Assembly: GCA_030167125.1 (NCBI GenBank)
Contig: CP126531.1
Span: 1,240,001-1,304,000 of the forward strand
Direction of reading: 5' to 3'
DNA length: 64,000 bases
DNA from: Rhodanobacteraceae bacterium
GTDB lineage: Bacteria; Pseudomonadota; Gammaproteobacteria; Xanthomonadales; Rhodanobacteraceae
Part shown: positions 1-7,855 of the stretch, in pieces
Numbering within the stretch: position 1 is the first letter of the stretch
Layout of the letters: the number at the start of each line of letters is the position of its first letter
Program-made: the position numbers and the translations under genes
Notes under the pieces: model-generated
The model's input: only the letters and a program-made list of their open reading frames with translations
The model's database searches: none
Told to the model about the DNA's origin: nothing

Positions 1-2451
1 CGCGATCCCGACACGCTGGTCCGCGCCATCGTCGACAGCGCGGTGCGTTTCACCGCGGCGCGCTGCGGCGGTTTCGCGCGCAGGAACGGCTCGCGCGAAA
101 GCGTGCTGCTGTCCGACGCGGACCGCGCGCATTTCGGCGGCATGCCGATGGATGCGATCGCGGCGCTGTTCCACCCCATCTTCGATGGCGGGGGCATCGT
201 GCATCGCGGCGACCTGCTGCAGGATGCCGAGCGCGCGTGGAAGCCGCGGCCGATTCGCAGTTTCCTCGCGGTGCCGGTGCCTTCGCACAACGGCACGGTG
301 ATCGGCGCGCTGTTCCTCGGCCACCCGGAAGCGGGCGCGTTCGACACGCGCGACGAACTGATCCTCGCCGGCATCGCCACGCAGGCGACCTTCGCGATCG
401 AGAACGCGCGCCTGCTGGATGCCAGCCGGCAATGGCGCCGCGACCTGCAGCGCGCGGTCGCGCAACGCACCGAGGAGTTGCGCCGCAGCGAGCTGCACCT
501 GGAAACGCTGCTGGCCGGCATCACCGACTACGCGATCATGCTGCTGGACGCCGAAGGCCGCATCCTCACCTGGAACACCGGCGGCGAGCGCATCTTCGGC
601 TACGGCGCCGACGAAATCCTGGGCAGCCACTTCTCGCGCTTCTACACGCGCGCCGAACACGACGAGGGCGCCTCGCAAGGCGCCCTGCGCGTGGCCCGCG
701 AAAAAGGCACGCACGAGATCGAGGCATGGCGCACGCGCAAGGACGGCTCGCGCTTCTGGGCCAGCGCGATGCTGATGGCGATCCGCGACGACGACGGCCG
801 CGTCACCGGTTACGCCAAGGTGATCCGCGACCTCACCGAAGCGCGCGTCGCCGAGGAGCGCCTGCAACAGGCGCAGCGCATGGAAGTGGTGGGCCAGCTG
901 ACCGGCGGCATCGCGCACGACTTCAACAACCTGCTGACGATCATCCTCGGCAACATCGACGAGGTGCTGCGCCTGCATCCGGACGACAACGCGGTGCGCA
1001 CGGCGGCCGAACGCGTGTCGGGCGCCGCCGAACGCGCCGCCACGCTGACGCGGCAGTTGCTGGCGTTCTCGCGGCGGCAGGCGCTGAAGCCGGTGCCGGT
1101 GAACGCGACCATGCTGCTGGCCGGCATGTCCGACATGGTGCAGCGCACGCTGGGCGAAAACGTGCGCGTGCGCACCACGTTTTCCGGCAACTGGCCGTGC
1201 GAGGTGGATGTGCACCAGCTCGAATCGGCGATCCTCAACCTGGCGATCAACGCGCGCGATGCGATGCCCGACGGCGGCTATCTGTCGCTCGACGTTTCCA
1301 ACGCGCACCTCGACGACGCGATGCTCGGCGACGATCGCGTCAGCGGCGATTTCGTGGTGATCACGGTCGCCGACACCGGTACCGGCATGCCGGCCGAAGT
1401 CCTGGAACGCGCCTGCGAACCATTCTTCACCACCAAGCCGCTGGGCCGCGGTACTGGCCTCGGCCTGTCGCAGGTGTACGGTTTCGTGCGCCAGTCCGGC
1501 GGCTATCTCACGATCGCCAGCGAACCCGGCACCGGCACCACCATCCGGATTTTCCTGCCGCGTTCGCACGAGGAAAGGATCCCGCCGGCGAGCACCGCCC
1601 TGCCCGCCGCGATGCCGCGCGGCCACGAAACCGTGCTGCTGGTCGAGGACGAAGCCGGCGTGCGCCAGTATTGCGCGGCATTGTTGCGCGAGCTTGGTTA
1701 CACGGTGCTGGAAGCCGGCGATGCGCTGGGCGCGCTGCGCGTGCTCGACGAACATCCCGGCGTCGACCTGCTGCTGACCGACGTCGGCCTGCCGGTGATG
1801 AACGGCGGCGAACTGGCCAAGCGCGCGCAGGCGAAGCGCCCGGGCCTGGCGGTGCTGTTCGCGTCGGGTTATCCGCGCGGCATCGTGCAACAGCGCGGAC
1901 AGTTGCCGTCCGACGTCGAATTGCTCTCGAAGCCTTACACGCGCACGCAGCTTGCGCAGCGCGTGCGGGCGCTGCTCGATGCGAAACCGCCGCGCGACGA
2001 CGGCGCGCGCGTGCGCGCGCTGCTGCTGGAAGACGACGCCGCGCTGCGCCAGACCGTCGCGCAACTGCTGCTGCTCATCGGCGTGTCGGTGGTGGAAGCC
2101 GGCAATCTCGCCGACACGCGCGCCGTGATCGCGAACGGGCCGGCGATCGATCTCGCGATCGTCGACATGAACCTGGGCGGCGAAAACGGCATGGACGCGA
2201 TCCGCGAACTGCGCGCGAAAAATCCGGAACTGCCAGTGATCATCGCCAGCGGCTATGGCGACGCGGTACAGCGCAACGCCGGCGAGGGCGACGCGCGCAC
2301 CGTGATCCTGCCCAAGCCGTACAGCCTGTCCGTGCTGAAGCGCACCATCGTGTCGCTGGGCTTCGAACTGGGCTCCGAGGAAATAGCGTCGGGGGGGTGG
2401 GTGAAGAAATCCGTTTCACGCCAGCAGCTTACGAAGCATATTGAAGGTTAA
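1..2451 (+). CDS. Hybrid sensor histidine kinase, 5' end cut by the window
   Basis: The reading frame is open from base 1, so the true start lies upstream; 816 residues are visible. Order of domains: the end of a GAF domain (to about base 420), a short coiled linker, one PAS domain (about 490-840), a HisKA dimerisation domain whose phospho-accepting His is in GGIAHDFNNLL (codon at 916), an HATPase domain with DTGTGMP and GRGTGLGL boxes, then two receiver domains with phospho-acceptor Asp in LLTDVGLP (1780) and AIVDMNLGG (2164). It should autophosphorylate and relay phosphate internally. No transmembrane segment is visible in this part, and no output partner gene is adjacent. The signal it senses cannot be told from sequence. 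A convergent glycosyltransferase gene follows. Confidence 0.9.
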   Translation, partial: RDPDTLVRAIVDSAVRFTAARCGGFARRNGSRESVLLSDADRAHFGGMPMDAIAALFHPIFDGGGIVHRGDLLQDAERAWKPRPIRSFLAVPVPSHNGTVIGALFLGHPEAGAFDTRDELILAGIATQATFAIENARLLDASRQWRRDLQRAVAQRTEELRRSELHLETLLAGITDYAIMLLDAEGRILTWNTGGERIFGYGADEILGSHFSRFYTRAEHDEGASQGALRVAREKGTHEIEAWRTRKDGSRFWASAMLMAIRDDDGRVTGYAKVIRDLTEARVAEERLQQAQRMEVVGQLTGGIAHDFNNLLTIILGNIDEVLRLHPDDNAVRTAAERVSGAAERAATLTRQLLAFSRRQALKPVPVNATMLLAGMSDMVQRTLGENVRVRTTFSGNWPCEVDVHQLESAILNLAINARDAMPDGGYLSLDVSNAHLDDAMLGDDRVSGDFVVITVADTGTGMPAEVLERACEPFFTTKPLGRGTGLGLSQVYGFVRQSGGYLTIASEPGTGTTIRIFLPRSHEERIPPASTALPAAMPRGHETVLLVEDEAGVRQYCAALLRELGYTVLEAGDALGALRVLDEHPGVDLLLTDVGLPVMNGGELAKRAQAKRPGLAVLFASGYPRGIVQQRGQLPSDVELLSKPYTRTQLAQRVRALLDAKPPRDDGARVRALLLEDDAALRQTVAQLLLLIGVSVVEAGNLADTRAVIANGPAIDLAIVDMNLGGENGMDAIRELRAKNPELPVIIASGYGDAVQRNAGEGDARTVILPKPYSLSVLKRTIVSLGFELGSEEIASGGWVKKSVSRQQLTKHIEG

Positions 2452-2506
2452 AACTGCTGATCGAAGCGGCCCTCACGTCCCCGTTGCCGCGCGTTCAAGT
2501 CAAAAA

Positions 2507-2625
2507 CACATGTCTGCAAAGGACGCAAAAGACACCAGGAAAAGCGTCAATGCTTTGCCTGATCTTGGCTCTGCCTTCTTCGCCTTCTTCGTGTTCTTCG
2601 CGGACAAATGCTTTTGTCACTTCAC
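2507..2625. repeat. Imperfect inverted repeat between convergent genes
   Basis: The 184-base gap between the kinase stop and the convergent glycosyltransferase stop contains two related arms: TGTCTGCAAAGGACGCAAAA near 2511 and, inverted, the CTTCGTGTTCTTCGCGGACA stretch near 2588-2607. The purine-rich AAGGACGCAAAG pattern resembles dispersed noncoding repeats of proteobacteria. A small frame crosses this region (2441-2893) but shows no conserved features and runs antisense into the glycosyltransferase, so I do not call it a gene. It may act as a bidirectional transcription end; there is no clean U-tract hairpin. Confidence 0.35.
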
Positions 2626-2635
2626 GCACAAACCT

Positions 2636-3760
2636 TCAAGCGCAACGCTGAAGTTTGCGCGACAGCATCTCGTCGTAAGTTCGCTGGCAATCGTCCGCCA
2701 TCAGCGCCGCCGTCATGAACATCGCGCGGCGCTGTGCACGCGCACCCAGATGTTCGCGCAACGCGTCATCACCGATCAGGCGCAGCAAGGCATCGCGCAG
2801 CGCGTCACCATCGTCGGGTGGCGCGAACAACGCGGCGTTGTCCCAGTATTCGCGCAAGTCGGCGATGTCGCCCAGCACCAGCGCGCATCCTGATTGCGCG
2901 GCCTCCAGCACCGACAAGCCGAGCGGCTCGTAGCGCGCGGGCAGCGCATAGATCGCGGCGCGCGCGAACCAGCGCTGCATCGCCGCGGGGCGCAACGCAC
3001 CGAGTTGGCGCACGTGCAGGAACGCGGCGCGCGTATCGCCGGGCGCCACGTCTTCAGCCGCCACGCAAATCGGCCACGGCACGCATGGAGCGACCGCGGT
3101 AAGCCGTCCGAGGTTCTCGCCTTCGTCGCCAAACCGGCCCGCTGCGAAAATCAATGCGCGCTTCTTGCAGGTCGCCGTGTGTCCGTGGATGCCGGTGGCG
3201 ATGACCCGTACCGCTCGCTGCAATCCGTATTCGGCGTGCAGCGCCATCGCCATGGCACGGCTGGGTGCAGCGATCACATCGGCCGCCTGCAATGCCGCGC
3301 GCACGTGTTCGCGGTAACGGTCCCAGCGCGACGGCGCCGGCACGCCGTACACCGCGCGCCACCACGACGCCATGCACGAGTGCGCCATGCACAGGACCGG
3401 CGCCGGCCATGCCAGCGCGACGTGTCCGAAATCGTTGGCGTGCACGATGTCGGGGCGCACCTCCGCGGCAAGGCGCAGCAACCATTCGCCGGTCTCGCGC
3501 AGGTCGGTCCATGGATCTTCCATCCACACCAGCTTGCACGCGCGCGATCGCAGCGTAAGTCCGATGGCCGCCGCTTCCAGACGTTGCGCGCGGCTCGGTG
3601 CGGGACCCATCGCAGCCAGCGTCACGCCGTGCCCGCAGCGGCACAATTCGCGCGACAGCTCCATCGCGTATCGCCACGCGACGGTCAACGTATCGCACGT
3701 CATCAGGACGCGCAGCGGGTCTTCGCCCGGCATCGGGAAATCAGCGGCCATGCTGCCCAT
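2636..3760 (-). CDS. Glycosyltransferase family 4-like protein
   Basis: A 374-residue GT-B fold glycosyltransferase. The N-terminal half begins with a Rossmann-like strand (LRVLMTCDTLTV) and contains the acceptor-side motif HANDFGHVALAW. The C-terminal half has the nucleotide-sugar-binding pattern typical of GT4 enzymes: ALPARYEPLGLSVLEAAQSG, with the EPLGLSVLEA E-x7-E-like element, followed by ALVLGDIADLREYW. It probably transfers a sugar from an NDP-sugar to a polysaccharide or small acceptor; the substrate is not predictable. Possible alternative starts are at 3751 and 3733; none has a strong ribosome-binding site. It lies 305 bases downstream of topoisomerase IB and probably has its own promoter. 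Confidence 0.8.
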   Translation of the reverse strand: MGSMAADFPMPGEDPLRVLMTCDTLTVAWRYAMELSRELCRCGHGVTLAAMGPAPSRAQRLEAAAIGLTLRSRACKLVWMEDPWTDLRETGEWLLRLAAEVRPDIVHANDFGHVALAWPAPVLCMAHSCMASWWRAVYGVPAPSRWDRYREHVRAALQAADVIAAPSRAMAMALHAEYGLQRAVRVIATGIHGHTATCKKRALIFAAGRFGDEGENLGRLTAVAPCVPWPICVAAEDVAPGDTRAAFLHVRQLGALRPAAMQRWFARAAIYALPARYEPLGLSVLEAAQSGCALVLGDIADLREYWDNAALFAPPDDGDALRDALLRLIGDDALREHLGARAQRRAMFMTAALMADDCQRTYDEMLSRKLQRCA

Positions 3761-4065
3761 CCACGCGGTGGCGCGGCGCGTGCCGCGAACAAATCAGCCA
3801 CACGCAGATGTCATCCATTCCAGGAACTCCTTGGGCCAGCATGGCCGACGCTGGGATAGCAAAATGCGTGCCGCACGCGCTGCGTGCGTTCAGATTTGAA
3901 TCGCGCTGCCACGCGCACGGCATTGTTCCGTTGTTTTTGATGCGACCGCCTGGCGCGGGTACGCCTGCGCGCACAGCCGGCAACGCTGCGAACCACGCCG
4001 CGATCCGGAATCACTTACCCATCGCCGCGCGAACCGGGAGTTTTTTTCGCGCCGCGCCGCGGTCT
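3761..4065. other. 305-base gap between glycosyltransferase and topoisomerase genes
   Basis: No supported gene. An inverted repeat with 7-base arms (GCGCGAA ... TTCGCGC, 4027-4052) and an internal run of seven T residues sits just after the topoisomerase stop; it is a weak candidate transcript end rather than a standard terminator. The remainder presumably holds the glycosyltransferase promoter, but I see no convincing -35/-10 pair. Short frames here look like shadows. Confidence 0.4.
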
Positions 4066-5127
4066 TCAGCGCACGTTATCGAGGCAATGCCGCAGCAGCC
4101 GGATCGCGCGCTTTTCGAGGCGCCGCGCGTGCGCCACGTCGGCTTCAGGCACGAGGCGATGCAGGTCGCCGGCCACCCAGCCGTGCAGCACCTGCGGACA
4201 CACGTAGGCCTTGCGCGCGACCGCCGGCGTGTTGCCGAGTTGTTCAGCGGCAAGATCGATCGCATGCTTGATCGCCGCTTTGCGCGCGCGTTCGCCGCCG
4301 CGAACCGGCAGCGGCGTGCCGGCAAGACACCCGATCACCGTCAGCGTGCCGGCCCAGGTTCGGAAGTCCTTCGCGCTGAAGCGCTCGCCCAGCGTGTCGC
4401 GCAAGTAATCGTTGAGTTGCGCCGCGGTCGCGCGCCGGTGCACGCCCTCGTCGTCGTACTGGAACAGCGAAGGCCCGGACAGGCGGCTGCAACGGCGCAC
4501 CAGGCGCACCAGCCGGCGATCGGTCAATTCCGCTTCGCGTTTCTGCCCGCTCTTGCCCGCGAAGCGGAACAGCGCGGTGCCGTCGCGCCGGAAGGAGACG
4601 TGCCGCGAACGCAGCGTGGTCAGCCCGTAGGAATGGTTGGTGCGCATGTATTCGGCGTTGCCGATGCGGATCGCGGTGGCCATCTCCACCGCGGTCATGA
4701 TCGCCAGCACCTTGTCGCGCGGCAGGCCTTCGATGCGGCGGTCGCGGCGTACGCGCGCGCGCAGCGCGGGCAGCCGTTCCGCGAAGCGCAGCAGGCGCCG
4801 GTACTTCTTCGCCTCACGTCGATCTTCCCACGTGGCGTGATAGCGGTACTGTTTGCGTCCGCGCGCATCGCGGCCGGTGGCCTGCAAATGACCGCGATGG
4901 TCGACGCAGATCCAAACGTCGGTATACGCCGGCGGAATCGCCAGCGCGCGAATGCGCGCCAGCGTGGCTTCGTCACGGATGCGCTTGCCTTTCGCATCCA
5001 GGTACACGAAGCCGCGGCCGACGCGGCGCCGCGTGATGCCGGGCTCGCCGTCGCTGACATAGCGCAACGCGCGCGCACGTGCCCGGTTGTTTTGTCGCAT
5101 GCGCTGGTCGGTTCCGCTTTTCCGCAT
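4066..5127 (-). CDS. DNA topoisomerase IB (poxvirus/eukaryote-like)
   Basis: A 353-residue type IB topoisomerase, which relaxes supercoils through a 3'-phosphotyrosyl intermediate. The N-terminal domain has the family pattern GFVYLDAKGKRIRDEATLARI and IPPAYTDVWIC. The catalytic domain shows KYRRLLRFAERLPALR, AIRIGNAEYMRTNHSYGLTTL (Arg pocket), FRFAGKSGQKREAEL (the general-acid Lys region) and the C-terminal nucleophile Tyr in KAYVCPQVL. Length matches bacterial members (about 330-370). I chose the ATG at 5127; the frame also allows a TTG at 5139. It lies 26 bases after a ferritin-like gene and is probably the last gene of that operon. Grouping with DNA-protection and NHEJ genes suggests a role in damage or stress tolerance, which is inference. 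Confidence 0.9.
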   Translation of the reverse strand: MRKSGTDQRMRQNNRARARALRYVSDGEPGITRRRVGRGFVYLDAKGKRIRDEATLARIRALAIPPAYTDVWICVDHRGHLQATGRDARGRKQYRYHATWEDRREAKKYRRLLRFAERLPALRARVRRDRRIEGLPRDKVLAIMTAVEMATAIRIGNAEYMRTNHSYGLTTLRSRHVSFRRDGTALFRFAGKSGQKREAELTDRRLVRLVRRCSRLSGPSLFQYDDEGVHRRATAAQLNDYLRDTLGERFSAKDFRTWAGTLTVIGCLAGTPLPVRGGERARKAAIKHAIDLAAEQLGNTPAVARKAYVCPQVLHGWVAGDLHRLVPEADVAHARRLEKRAIRLLRHCLDNVR

Positions 5128-5153
5128 GGCGGCGCGCAATCAGGCGGGCGTGC

Positions 5154-5933
5154 TCAATGCATCGGCCCCTGCCGACTTTCGGCGTTGTACTGCATGTCGG
5201 CCAGCGCGGCCTTGCCCAGCCATTCGCGCACGCGCCGCTTGTGGATTTCCTCGGTGGCGAGCGCGTCGCGGAACTGGCTGGCCATGTCGGATTGCCCGGT
5301 GCCCTCGGCCATTTGCACCAGCAGATCCCAGCCATCCGAATCGACGTCCTCCAGCACCAGCAGCGCGTGCAGCGCCTGCGAAAGCGAGGCGCGCGGATCG
5401 GCCAGCACCTTGAACACGCCGGATGCTTCGACCGCGGCGACGTCCGCCGACGGCGTCATCGCGGTGGGATCGGCGCCGAAATGTTCCAGCATCTGCTTCA
5501 GCATGTGGAAGTGTTGCAACTCGTCGTTGCATTGTTCCTGCACGAGTTCGCGTGTCGGGCCGCCCTGCCACGCGCCCATCGCCTCCACTTTCACCAGCAC
5601 CGCTTCGTAGGCGCGCACGCCGGAACGCTCGAACGCCAGGCGCTCGCCGAGCTTGTCGATGAACGACGCCAAGCGATGGCCTTCGAGCGCGTGCAGCGCG
5701 GTTTCCGCGAGGCCCGTCGCGGTGGCCACCGGCGGCACCGAACCCAGGCGATCGGCCTGCCGCGTGAAACTCTCGCGCGTCATCGTCGCTTCCAGCGATT
5801 CCGTGCTGGGCGGCGGCGGACTGTCCGATGCAAGGCGCTCCAGCGAATGGCCGTCCATCGGCGATGCCTTGATGCCGGTGCGGTTGTGGCCGACCGGTTG
5901 TTCGCGTGTTCGCATGGCTTGCATGTGCATCAT
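5154..5933 (-). CDS. Ferritin-like domain protein
   Basis: A 259-residue soluble protein with a disordered N-terminal third (about residues 1-75) and a four-helix ferritin-like domain after it. Candidate metal ligands sit in two E-x-x-H elements: QCNDELQHFHML and LATEEIHKRRVREW, with an upstream Glu in GERLAFERSGVRAYEA. This layout matches bacterial ferritin-like proteins of unknown substrate; iron or peroxide handling is inferred from the fold. The start codon lies right after GAGGA, with further ATGs at 5930 and 5924, so the exact start is uncertain. It is only 6 bases after the gene before it, so the two are cotranscribed and their products may act together. Confidence 0.75.
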   Translation of the reverse strand: MMHMQAMRTREQPVGHNRTGIKASPMDGHSLERLASDSPPPPSTESLEATMTRESFTRQADRLGSVPPVATATGLAETALHALEGHRLASFIDKLGERLAFERSGVRAYEAVLVKVEAMGAWQGGPTRELVQEQCNDELQHFHMLKQMLEHFGADPTAMTPSADVAAVEASGVFKVLADPRASLSQALHALLVLEDVDSDGWDLLVQMAEGTGQSDMASQFRDALATEEIHKRRVREWLGKAALADMQYNAESRQGPMH

Positions 5934-5939
5934 TCCTCG

Positions 5940-7121
5940 TCAGGCGGCTTTGCGCGGATCGCGTGCGGCCAGTTCGGTGCCGGGACGCCACGCGTAGTTT
6001 TCGGCGACGACCTCGGAGAACGAACCGTCCTTGTTCAGGTGTTCGCGGTAGCCGGCCGAGCGCGTACCGTCGCGCAACGCTTCCGGCGGCCCGATGCGAT
6101 GGCCTTCCGCCGCGTAGTCCACTTCGCGCGCCAGCACCTTGCGGATGAATTCGCGGTGCGCGTTGTAGCCGATCATGTCGGGAAGCTCATCGGGCAACAC
6201 CTCGGCGGGATCGCGGCGCTCAATCTTCTTGAACAGGTCCATCACATACTGGAGATGCCCGAACTCGTAATCGAGGCAGCGTTCCCAGATCGCGCGGATG
6301 CGCGGATTGCTCTCGTATTGCAGGCAGCTGTGGTAGTTGTACGCCTCGGTCGCTTCGTACAGCAGCCATTTTTCCAGCCAGGTTTCCGCGGGATCGCACA
6401 GCGAGCCGTACTGGGTGACGTGCTGTTCCTCGATCGACGCGATCTCCGCGTACAGGCCGCGCGCGACCGGATCGGTGTACATCGGACCGATCGTCATGTA
6501 GTAGTTGCGCGTCTGGTACTCGCCGGTGAACAGCGTCAGCGCGTGCACCTTCGACAACGGCTCCGCGGTCCTGCGCTGGTAGTGCGCACGCAAATCGTCG
6601 TGCGGATCGCGATGCTCGGCGCGGGTCGGCCGGCCGGGCAGGACATCCGTGTAGGACTGCAGGATGTTGTTGGCGTCCTTGCCCTCCAGCCGGTCGGCCA
6701 GCGCCGCGTAGCGGTAAAGATGGTCGAAGTCTTCGAGCAGGCCGAAACGGTAGACCTGCGCGAGATATTCATCGGGTTCGTGCTCGGCGATGCTGGCGGT
6801 CACTTCGATCGCGACCTGCTCGTAGCCGAGCGTGATGTCGAGCGGCGAATCGTCGGGCGACAGCAGCCAGTTCACCATCGTCTGCTGGTGGTGTTCGATG
6901 CGCCGCACCCGCGCCAGCGCTTCGCGCAGGTTCTCGTTGAACGCGGCGGCGAGGTGCTGGAAACGGTTGGCCCCCGCCTCGATGCCGTTCATCAGGATGA
7001 TGCGCACGCGCGTGAAGGCGTCGTCGTCCAGCTTGCTCATCGGCGCGGGCGCCAGTTCGCGCAACGTGAAGCGCTGCCGTTCCAGCGGCGTGCCCTTCTC
7101 TTCCATGAGTTTCAAAGCCAT
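5940..7121 (-). CDS. Large ferritin-like protein
   Basis: A 393-residue, mostly helical protein without signal peptide or membrane segment. Possible di-metal ligands are in IEHHQQTMVNWL, EIASIEEQHVTQYG and LDYEFGHLQYVM, which give several E-x-x-H pairs as in ferritin-like and rubrerythrin-like folds. It is conserved in stress-type loci but has no assigned enzyme activity that I can support. The start has a good ribosome-binding site (ACGGAG eight bases upstream). It lies 33 bases after the EF-hand gene and 6 bases before the second ferritin-like gene, giving an operon EF-hand, this gene, ferritin-like, topoisomerase IB. Confidence 0.72.
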   Translation of the reverse strand: MALKLMEEKGTPLERQRFTLRELAPAPMSKLDDDAFTRVRIILMNGIEAGANRFQHLAAAFNENLREALARVRRIEHHQQTMVNWLLSPDDSPLDITLGYEQVAIEVTASIAEHEPDEYLAQVYRFGLLEDFDHLYRYAALADRLEGKDANNILQSYTDVLPGRPTRAEHRDPHDDLRAHYQRRTAEPLSKVHALTLFTGEYQTRNYYMTIGPMYTDPVARGLYAEIASIEEQHVTQYGSLCDPAETWLEKWLLYEATEAYNYHSCLQYESNPRIRAIWERCLDYEFGHLQYVMDLFKKIERRDPAEVLPDELPDMIGYNAHREFIRKVLAREVDYAAEGHRIGPPEALRDGTRSAGYREHLNKDGSFSEVVAENYAWRPGTELAARDPRKAA

Positions 7122-7154
7122 GCGAAATCTCCGTGGCGGTGCGGGCAGGCCGGA

Positions 7155-7553
7155 TCAGGGTTGGCCGCCGGATGCGTTCTGGCATTTCCGGTACTCGGAA
7201 CGCGTGAGCTTGCCGTCGTGGTTCTTGTCGCACTGCTGGAAGTGGCTGGACAGCCACGGATCCTTCTGCGCTTCGGATCGGGTCACGTAGCCCTTCGAAC
7301 CCGCCAGCAACGAAAAATCCTGACGGCGCACGCTTTTCCCGCTGCTGTCGCGATCGGTGGTGTTGTTGTCATAGCAGTTGCCGCCGTTGCCGCACTGGAT
7401 GTTCTGCGTGGTGGCGGGCACCGCGGGCGTCGGCTGCGTGGGCGGTGTTTGCGGCTGCGGCTGAGACGTCGGCGTCTGCTGCGCGCCCGCGGCGCAGGCC
7501 AGCAGCAACGCCGTGGGCAACGCGGCCAGCATGGACATGGATCGGCGTTTCAT
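7155..7553 (-). CDS. Secreted EF-hand protein
   Basis: A 132-residue exported protein. An N-terminal signal peptide (KRRSMSML followed by a hydrophobic stretch ending ACAAGAQQ) leads into a Pro/Gln/Thr-rich linker, then two EF-hand-like loops. The first (DRDSSGKSVRRQ) is degenerate; the second (DKNHDGKLTRSE) has the full D-x-N-x-D-G-x-x-x-x-x-E calcium-binding pattern. Two cysteine pairs may form disulfides. The ATG at 7553 was chosen because AAGGAG lies seven bases upstream and the signal peptide begins there. It heads the ferritin-like/topoisomerase operon and has a TTCACG-type motif 56 bases before the start. Function unknown. Confidence 0.8.
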   Translation of the reverse strand: MKRRSMSMLAALPTALLLACAAGAQQTPTSQPQPQTPPTQPTPAVPATTQNIQCGNGGNCYDNNTTDRDSSGKSVRRQDFSLLAGSKGYVTRSEAQKDPWLSSHFQQCDKNHDGKLTRSEYRKCQNASGGQP

Positions 7554-7609
7554 CTTCGCACTCCTTGCGGTGAGTGCGGATTGAAGCAACACCTGTGCCA
7601 CGTTGTCGC

Positions 7610-7621
7610 GGCGGCGTGAAT
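7610..7621 (-). promoter_or_regulatory. TTCACG-type motif upstream of the EF-hand operon
   Basis: On the minus strand this reads ATTCACGCCGCC, 56 bases before the start of the EF-hand gene. The same 12 bases occur upstream of the hemerythrin gene, and close variants lie before ligD and four other genes in the window. It could be a -35-like element of an alternative sigma factor or a regulator site; the assignment rests on recurrence and position only. Confidence 0.4.
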
Positions 7622-7749
7622 CCGTTCGGCCGCATTCAGGGTGTGTCGCGAACCGGCGCGGCGCATGGCCGGCAGGCCCATGGCAACGCTCGACGCACGC
7701 GGCGATGCGCACGCGCGCGTCCTCTTCCACATCGAAAGCCTTTCACGCG

Positions 7750-7766
7750 GGCGAAAATTTTTCGCC
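7750..7766. promoter_or_regulatory. Perfect palindrome, candidate operator
   Basis: GGCGAAAATTTTTCGCC: two 8-base arms around one central base, AT-rich at its centre in otherwise GC-rich DNA. It sits midway between the divergent starts at 7553 and 7856. The form fits a dimeric repressor site; a weak hairpin is the alternative. Confidence 0.4.
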
Positions 7767-7792
7767 ATGCACGACGCTGCCGCGGCGCACGT

Positions 7793-7804
7793 GTTCACGC
7801 CGCC
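7793..7804 (+). promoter_or_regulatory. TTCACG-type motif upstream of ligD
   Basis: GTTCACGCCGCC, 51 bases before the ligD start. Nineteen bases after TTCACG lies CTAGGCT, which differs at one position from the extended -10 pattern C-T-A-Y-R-C-T favoured by RpoS. Role inferred from recurrence at seven genes in this window. Confidence 0.4.
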
Positions 7805-7855
7805 TAGATGTCTGCCTGCTAGGCTGAAAAACCCGCAGCCGACAGGGCTTGATGG

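Larger units (their letters stand above)
7554..7855. other. Divergent regulatory region between EF-hand operon and ligD
   Basis: 302 bases between two diverging transcription units, with no supported gene. It contains two TTCACG-type motifs, one facing each way (7610-7621 minus, 7793-7804 plus), and a perfect 8-base-arm palindrome at 7750-7766. This arrangement suggests coordinated control of the ferritin-like/topoisomerase operon and the NHEJ ligase. Confidence 0.45.

Noticed and set aside
237..2444. Long 735-codon frame on the same strand as the hybrid kinase
   Set aside because: It is an Arg/Ala/His-rich shadow in another frame of the kinase gene, with no domain features; such shadows are expected in GC-rich DNA.
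2441..2893. 150-codon plus-strand frame after the kinase
   Set aside because: Half of it is antisense to the glycosyltransferase and the rest is repeat-like, with no family features.
5079..7619. 846-codon plus-strand frame opposite the ferritin-like genes
   Set aside because: Antisense shadow; the minus strand has coherent genes with ribosome-binding sites across the whole stretch.
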